Of a stretch of 46,902 nucleotides of DNA, positions 42,989-46,902 are shown one piece after another. The translations under genes were made by a program, and so were the position numbers. The notes beneath the pieces are model-generated. The model worked only from the letters and a program-made list of their open reading frames with translations. It did no database searches and was not told the origin of the DNA. Within the stretch, counting starts at the first letter, position 1; each line of letters starts with the position of its first letter. The stretch is from Burkholderiales bacterium (GTDB lineage: Bacteria > Pseudomonadota > Gammaproteobacteria > Burkholderiales > SG8-41), in assembly GCA_020854035.1 (NCBI GenBank), contig JADZGE010000010.1:1-46902 (forward strand). Direction: 5' to 3'.

Positions 42989-43678
42989 TCAGAACAGGCT
43001 CGCGCCGCCGCAGTTGGTGTCGATCGTGGTCGTCGACCACGTGGTTCCCAGGTAACACTGGTTCGCCGCGCCGCCGACGGGCGCGACCCCACCGGCGCCG
43101 CCGCCGTCGTAGGCCGAGAACTGGAACGTGCCGCCGACGGGATTGCCGTCGTCGATCTTGCGGTCGATCTCGGCCATGAGGTCGGACGGAATCTGGTTAC
43201 CGGTCTTGAGGTTATGCCGGTTCGCCCCGCCGCCCGCGCCGTAGACGTTGTCGTAGATGAGCCGCAGATGGCGGGCATAGGGGTTGGTCGGCGTCGATGC
43301 CGGGGTTTCGGGAACGACCGCGTAGTTGTAGCTCCCGTTGATGAATCCCGCCTTCGACAGGTGATCCCACGCCGCGATGTGTTCGTCGATCGTGCCGCCG
43401 CCGAGGATGCTCTCGATGCGCCCGTTGTTGTTGCCGTTGGCGCCGGCGGTCACGCCGGCGATCGTGGCCACGGCCTGCGAATAATCGCCCGGCAGGGCGC
43501 GGAAGCGGTCGAGGAAGCCGAAGTAGGCCGCCTTCACGCCGTCTTGCTGCGAAATCAGGTTGCGCACGCGTGCCGCGGTAATGAGTTCCTGCCCCTTTAG
43601 CACGCCGCCCAGGAGGAGCCCGATGATAACGAGAACGATCGCGATTTCGATCAGGGTAAATCCGTGCTGCTTGCGCAT
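42989..43678 (-). CDS. Type IV pilin-like/pseudopilin protein
   Basis: A 229-residue protein with the prepilin signal MRKQHG-FTLIEIAIVLVIIGLLLGGVLKGQ: cleavage after Gly6, Phe+1 and Glu+5. A globular domain follows with a conserved segment LISQQDGVKAAYFGFLDRFRALPGDYSQA, found in many betaproteobacterial pseudopilins. The C terminus has CYLGTTWSTTTIDTNC, a likely disulfide loop. The gene stands alone between a sigma-54 promoter and a rho-independent terminator. No assembly genes are nearby. It may serve type IV pili, type II secretion or DNA uptake. Confidence 0.88.
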   Translation of the reverse strand: MRKQHGFTLIEIAIVLVIIGLLLGGVLKGQELITAARVRNLISQQDGVKAAYFGFLDRFRALPGDYSQAVATIAGVTAGANGNNNGRIESILGGGTIDEHIAAWDHLSKAGFINGSYNYAVVPETPASTPTNPYARHLRLIYDNVYGAGGGANRHNLKTGNQIPSDLMAEIDRKIDDGNPVGGTFQFSAYDGGGAGGVAPVGGAANQCYLGTTWSTTTIDTNCGGASLF

Positions 43679-43717
43679 GGCCGTCTGTCCCAGGTTATTG
43701 GCCGGTTACGCTGCATC

Positions 43718-43733
43718 TGCAAGTTCCGTACCA
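43718..43733 (-). promoter_or_regulatory. Sigma-54 (-24/-12) promoter of the pilin gene
   Basis: Minus strand reads TGGTACGGAACTTGCA, matching TGGYACG-N4-TTGCW with GG and GC twelve bases apart. The -12 element lies about 40 bp upstream of the start codon (leader ~28 nt). Pilin genes in pseudomonads are RpoN/PilR-dependent, so the match is biologically reasonable. No TGTC-N10-GACA site is visible upstream. Confidence 0.7.
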
Positions 43734-43921
43734 AAAGCCACTGTGATGTCCGGCCGGCGCGCCGCCATCAGTGACAATTCTCACGGAATGCCCGACTCGG
43801 GCTACATCCCATTGTACTAATGCATGATTCATACAATTGACGCAAAAATGCCGCAGTGCCGCACGCATCGCCAGTTAGTGTTTCAAAAACAAAGAATTGG
43901 CGTACATTAGCGATGCAGGCG

Positions 43922-44644
43922 TCAGTTTTTCGTCGCCCCTGACGAAGTTCCATCGCCTCGCAGAGCCTTCAATCGTTCCGTCAGGAAATGGACTTCCTTG
44001 GGGTCGGTGATCTCACCGCTCGCAAGGAGCCCGCCAAGCAGGATCGCGGCGGCTTCCGGTTCGCCGAGGTCTTCCAGCATGAAGATCCGCATCTGGCGCG
44101 CCCAATGCGACGCCCCGCGGGCCTCCCGGGTTATTGCTTCGGCATACTCCAGCGCCCGCCGGGGGTCGGACAGCCGATGCTTGACGATGATCGCGCAATG
44201 CGCAAGCCAGCGCCATCTCCGGTCCGGGTCGCGCCTGAACTCCCGGTACACGAACTCGCACATCGCGAGCTGCCGCGCCCGGTCCGGCACCTGGCTGTAG
44301 AGCTGCGAAGCCATGAGGAGCGGATACTGTCCCAACGGATCGAGATCGAGTATCGCCGTCAGCCACGCGACGACGCGCTCGTAGTCGAGGCTGCGAAACG
44401 GGATGCTCACGCCGGGCTGATTGTCGAACGCCTGCAGATACAGCGTCATCAGCTGGGCGAGCGCGAGCGGCTCTCCCAGCGCGTACGCGCGCAACGCCGC
44501 CGTCGCCGGGGGCCGCGTCAGCGCCTCGGCGCGGGCCTCGGGCCGCGGGCGCGCGAGCTGCCACCCCACCTGCAGCGACACGGCCGCGATCAGGAGCGCG
44601 AGTATCGCGCGCGGCACGCGGCTCAGCGGGCGCTCAGTGCGCAT
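43922..44644 (-). CDS. TPR-like membrane-anchored protein, unknown function
   Basis: A 240-residue protein. An N-terminal helix (VPRAILALLIAAVSLQVGWQLA) anchors a helical periplasmic domain with tandem helix pairs, LAQLMTLYLQAFDNQPGVSIPFRSLDYERVVAWLTAILDLDPLGQYPLLMASQLYSQV, then RRWRWLAHCAIIVKHRLSDPRRALEYAEAIT, resembling TPR repeats. No family is named. I start at 44644, after the 7-bp repeat array; an upstream in-frame ATG would translate repeat DNA. It lies between an ABC permease and a pilin on the same strand. Confidence 0.7.
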   Translation of the reverse strand: MRTERPLSRVPRAILALLIAAVSLQVGWQLARPRPEARAEALTRPPATAALRAYALGEPLALAQLMTLYLQAFDNQPGVSIPFRSLDYERVVAWLTAILDLDPLGQYPLLMASQLYSQVPDRARQLAMCEFVYREFRRDPDRRWRWLAHCAIIVKHRLSDPRRALEYAEAITREARGASHWARQMRIFMLEDLGEPEAAAILLGGLLASGEITDPKEVHFLTERLKALRGDGTSSGATKN

Positions 44645-44655
44645 GCGCGCCCCGA

Positions 44656-44690
44656 GGTGGAAGGATGAAGGATGAAGGATGAAGGATGAG
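44656..44690. repeat. GGATGAA 7-bp tandem array
   Basis: GGTGGAA, GGATGAA x3, GGATGAG in phase, beginning 12 bp upstream of the TPR-like gene start. It is the cleanest heptamer array after GGCTGAC at 10411. Confidence 0.85.
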
Positions 44691-44766
44691 CGACAGCTGC
44701 GTGGCAAGGCACTCCGCGCTCCACATCCGAACATCGAACCGGGCCGTCATTCAGGGCTTTCGCATG

Positions 44767-44804
44767 AGGAAGAATTTCTGGCGCTGGCGTCAGAAATTCT
44801 TCCT
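44767..44804 (-). terminator. 14-bp perfect hairpin over the permease stop codon
   Basis: AGGAAGAATTTCTG (44767-44780) pairs with CAGAAATTCTTCCT (44791-44804), loop GCGCTGGCGT. The permease stop (44790-44792) is inside the element, which therefore encodes its last residues (RKNF). No U-tract is present. Confidence 0.55.
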
Positions 44805-45560
44805 GTAGAGGTCGAACATCGCCGCCGCCGCCAGCAGCGCGACGTAGAGGGCGCCCTGCGCCGCGATCGCCGCGAGCTCGGTCGCCGCCGCCGGCTGGTT
44901 GACAAGCCACTCGGTGCGCGTCCAGTCGGCGAGCGCCGGGACCACCAGCGCAAGCCCTTCGACCATCAGGGAGATTGCCTGGTGCGAGAATGTGTCGGCC
45001 CCCGCGAGCGGGTGCGCGCTCATCAGGCGCATCGCGCCGAGCGAGCGCGCGAGCAGATAGAACGCGACGACGAACCCCGCGGCCGGCACGATGTGATTGA
45101 AGGAGACCGCGCAGAAGAGCGCCAGCGCGGCGATGATCGCGAGCTCGCACCCGAGCGAGAACCCCCATTGCGCGAGCGCCACCGGCGGCGCGTGCAACGC
45201 GAGCGGCACGCAGGCCGCGGCCGCCACGAGCGCCGCCACCGTGATGAAGCCGGCGAGCCGCCCGATGACGTACTGCGCGCGCGGGGCATCGAGCGCGAGC
45301 AGTACCTCAAGCCCCTTGTCGTCGAACTCGCGCGCGATCGCGGCAAGCACGTGGAAGGCGACGAGGAAGACGGCCGCCCAGCGCGCCGTGGCGGCATAGA
45401 ACCCCGCTCCGAAACGCTCCGACTCCGCGATCGCGATGCCCTCGACGAAGAAACCCGCCGCGGCGAGCAGAGCGAAGACGAGCAGGGTGATCGCGGCGAG
45501 GCGGGTGCGCAGCGCCTCGAGCAACGTGAAGCGGGCGATGGCCGCGACGCGCGATTTCAT
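44790..45560 (-). CDS. ABC-2 type transporter permease
   Basis: A 256-residue protein with about six membrane helices and the ABC-2/NosY-like layout: FTLLEALRTRLAAITLLVFALLAAAGFF, FDDKGLEVLLALDAPRAQYVIGRLAGFI, and CELAIIAALALFCAVSFNHIVPAAGFVVAFYLLAR. No ATPase gene is adjacent: upstream there is a divergent kinase, downstream a TPR-like gene. Either it pairs with an ATPase encoded elsewhere or the partner was lost. Start at 45560 (MKSRVAAIARF); GGAG at 45569-45572 directly follows a perfect 17-bp hairpin. Confidence 0.85.
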   Translation of the reverse strand: MKSRVAAIARFTLLEALRTRLAAITLLVFALLAAAGFFVEGIAIAESERFGAGFYAATARWAAVFLVAFHVLAAIAREFDDKGLEVLLALDAPRAQYVIGRLAGFITVAALVAAAACVPLALHAPPVALAQWGFSLGCELAIIAALALFCAVSFNHIVPAAGFVVAFYLLARSLGAMRLMSAHPLAGADTFSHQAISLMVEGLALVVPALADWTRTEWLVNQPAAATELAAIAAQGALYVALLAAAAMFDLYRKNF

Positions 45561-45572
45561 GCCACAATCTCC

Positions 45573-45609
45573 AGCGGGATTTCGGGCCGTCGCGGCCCGA
45601 AATCCCGCT
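45573..45609 (-). promoter_or_regulatory. 17-bp perfect hairpin abutting the permease ribosome site
   Basis: AGCGGGATTTCGGGCCG (45573-45589), loop of three, CGGCCCGAAATCCCGCT (45593-45609). In the permease direction it is followed at once by GGAG and, eight bases later, the ATG. It could be an attenuator or translational control element, or an inserted palindromic repeat. Confidence 0.5.
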
Positions 45610-45738
45610 TATGAACGGGTCGTCCGCGCATTGCATCCGATCGCGGCAGGTCCAGAGATCCGGCCCGAGATCCCGAAGTCGACGGAATACGCATGATGAG
45701 GATTGCGCTGCATGTTCGCGGTGATCGGTTCTCACCCA

Positions 45739-45777
45739 GGGAAATCGTCGGCGGCACGCCGCCCGCGATTTCCTCCT
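45739..45777 (+). promoter_or_regulatory. Imperfect hairpin before the sensor kinase start
   Basis: GGGAAATCG-TC-GGCGG pairs with CCGCC-CG-CGATTTCC, ending one base before the ATG at 45779. No Shine-Dalgarno sequence is visible; instead CCTCCT lies there, in the opposite sense. Confidence 0.4.
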
Positions 45778-45778
45778 G

Positions 45779-46902
45779 ATGGCGCAGTATAACGAAGCGG
45801 CGGCGCAGGCTGTCGCGCCGGACACGGGCCGCACCGGCCTGGCGGAGCGCCACCCGCAGCTCTGGCTCGGTCTGATGCTGCTCTCGCTCCACGCCTCCCT
45901 CGCGTGGGGTATCGAGGACTGGTGGCCGCGCGCGTTCCTGCTCGCGCACTTCGGCCTGTTCCTCATGTGGCAGCCCGTGTGGCGCGGGGAGAGCACCGTC
46001 GAGCCGCGCTACGGCGTGCTGGTCGTGATCGTCGGCTTCCTGTTCGCCGCGTGGAACAACTGGTGGCTGATGGCGGTGTGGCTCGCGATCCTCTTCGGGC
46101 TGATCGGGGGCTCGGTGCCCGGCATCGCCGACCGCCGGCAGCGTCTCGTGTCCACGCTCGCGGCGCTCTACCTGCTTTCGCTGCTGCTCATCTGGGTGGT
46201 GCCGCACCTTTTCGCGGAGCAGCGGTTCGAGACGAGCCTCACCGTGCTGGTGCACTACGGGCTGCCGGTGCTGCCGGCCGCGATCACCCTCATACGGGTG
46301 CAGGCACGCAGGAGCGGCGGGCCGGTCGCGGTCGATCTCTTCTACAGCGTGATGCTGTTCCTGCTGGTCGTGGCGCTGGTGCTCGGCAGCTTCGTCGTGA
46401 AGCAGGTGAGCCACGGCAACTACCCGCTCGCGCTCGCCCAGACGCTCGTCGTGATCGCGGTGCTGCTGATGGGGCTGTCCTGGCTCTGGAATCCGCACAG
46501 CGGCTTCATCGGCATCGGGCACCTCCTTTCGCGCTACCTCCTGAGTCTCGGCCTGCCGTTCGAGCGCTGGGTGCAGCGGCTCGCGGAACTCGCCGAGGAG
46601 GAGGCGGAGCCGCGACACTTCCTTTCGCTCGCACTGCAGCACGTGCTCGATCTGCCGTGGGTGAGCGGCGTGGAATGGCGCGCGCGGGTCGGCGAGGGCG
46701 AGTTCGGCAAGCGCTCGGGGCATTCCGCCGCGCTGTCGTTCCACGACCTCGAGCTGCGCATCCACACCCGCTGGTCGCCGTCGCCGGCGGTGCTGCTGCA
46801 TTTGAACCTCCTCGCGCAGATGGTCGGGCATTTCTACAACGCCAAGCGGCGCGAGGAGGAGCAGCGGAGCCGCGCCTACACCCAGGCGATCTACGAGACC
46901 GG
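45779..46902 (+). CDS. Multi-helix sensor histidine kinase, cut by the window edge
   Basis: 374 codons are present, with no stop. The first ~230 residues form seven or more membrane helices (LGLMLLSLHASLAWGIEDWWPRAFLLAHFGLFLMW, TLAALYLLSLLLIWVVPHLF and others). A soluble region follows, LSRYLLSLGLPFERWVQRLAELAEEEAEP then HFLSLALQHVLDLPWVSGVEW, a GAF-like stretch, ending HFYNAKRREEEQRSRAYTQAIYETG. I expect a dimerisation/phosphorylation H-box of the THDxKN type right beyond the edge, from families that place it after such a helix; that part is not seen. Signal unknown. The start at 45779 has no clear ribosome site, so a downstream start remains possible. Confidence 0.75.
   Translation, partial: MAQYNEAAAQAVAPDTGRTGLAERHPQLWLGLMLLSLHASLAWGIEDWWPRAFLLAHFGLFLMWQPVWRGESTVEPRYGVLVVIVGFLFAAWNNWWLMAVWLAILFGLIGGSVPGIADRRQRLVSTLAALYLLSLLLIWVVPHLFAEQRFETSLTVLVHYGLPVLPAAITLIRVQARRSGGPVAVDLFYSVMLFLLVVALVLGSFVVKQVSHGNYPLALAQTLVVIAVLLMGLSWLWNPHSGFIGIGHLLSRYLLSLGLPFERWVQRLAELAEEEAEPRHFLSLALQHVLDLPWVSGVEWRARVGEGEFGKRSGHSAALSFHDLELRIHTRWSPSPAVLLHLNLLAQMVGHFYNAKRREEEQRSRAYTQAIYET

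Noticed and set aside
44656..44690. CRISPR array among the short tandem repeats
   Set aside because: Units are 7 bp and contiguous, with no unique spacers and no cas genes.

Overview
The window looks like a chromosomal piece of a high-GC betaproteobacterium (Burkholderiales/Nitrosomonadales-like). The evidence is a tripartite-tricarboxylate (Bug) binding protein, a GlrK-lipoprotein-GlrR cluster, and the block mutY / LON-domain / rapZ / hprK / ptsN / hpf / rpoN / lptB / lptA / lptC / kdsC with a divergent cation:proton antiporter, an order I know from Betaproteobacteria. I see 46 protein-coding genes (one cut by the right edge), one tRNA-Gly, two decayed gene remnants, and an unusual load of short repeats between genes.

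Left part (1-10.4 kb): an RHS remnant, a Gdx/SugE exporter, an alpha/beta hydrolase, an FAH-family enzyme, MlaC, then the envelope-stress signalling set GlrK / QseG-like lipoprotein / GlrR. Downstream of glrR the sequence carries a near-textbook sigma-54 control region: a perfect TGTC-N10-GACA GlrR-type site, an IHF-like site and a -24/-12 promoter. These precede a four-gene envelope operon: EF-hand/BON protein, glycine-zipper protein, PLD-like membrane protein and a small lipoprotein. I infer that GlrR switches this operon on with RpoN, which is itself encoded at 35.8-37.3 kb.

Middle (10.4-20.9 kb): spoT-rpoZ-gmk and yicC on the minus strand; rph-rdgB-hemW and a Bug-family binding protein on the plus strand. 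A 1.85-kb islet follows, bounded by two 221-bp inverted repeats about 98% identical. It carries a cupin gene and an unknown gene of lower GC, with integron-cassette-like boundaries, and sits between two intact housekeeping genes. Then trmB.

Right part (20.9-46.9 kb): a CHASE-PAS-GGDEF-EAL protein, an FtsH-like protease, thiG/thiS, a molybdopterin oxidoreductase remnant, tRNA-Gly, an AsmA protein, mutY, the rapZ-to-kdsC block (LPS export, nitrogen PTS, sigma-54), a KefB-like antiporter, a Phd/VapC toxin-antitoxin pair, a sigma-54-promoted pilin, a TPR-like protein, an ABC permease and the membrane part of a sensor kinase. kdsD is not between kdsC and the antiporter, where it is often found.

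Non-coding layer: at least ten junctions hold degenerate 7-bp tandem repeats, several as inverted pairs; one array lies in frame inside hemW. A second family (CATCGGCGTT-type, 10-bp period) and a third (CTCCGCGG-type) also occur as inverted pairs directly before starts or after stops. A set of long hairpins with GATTTC-type arms marks gene ends and starts on the right side.
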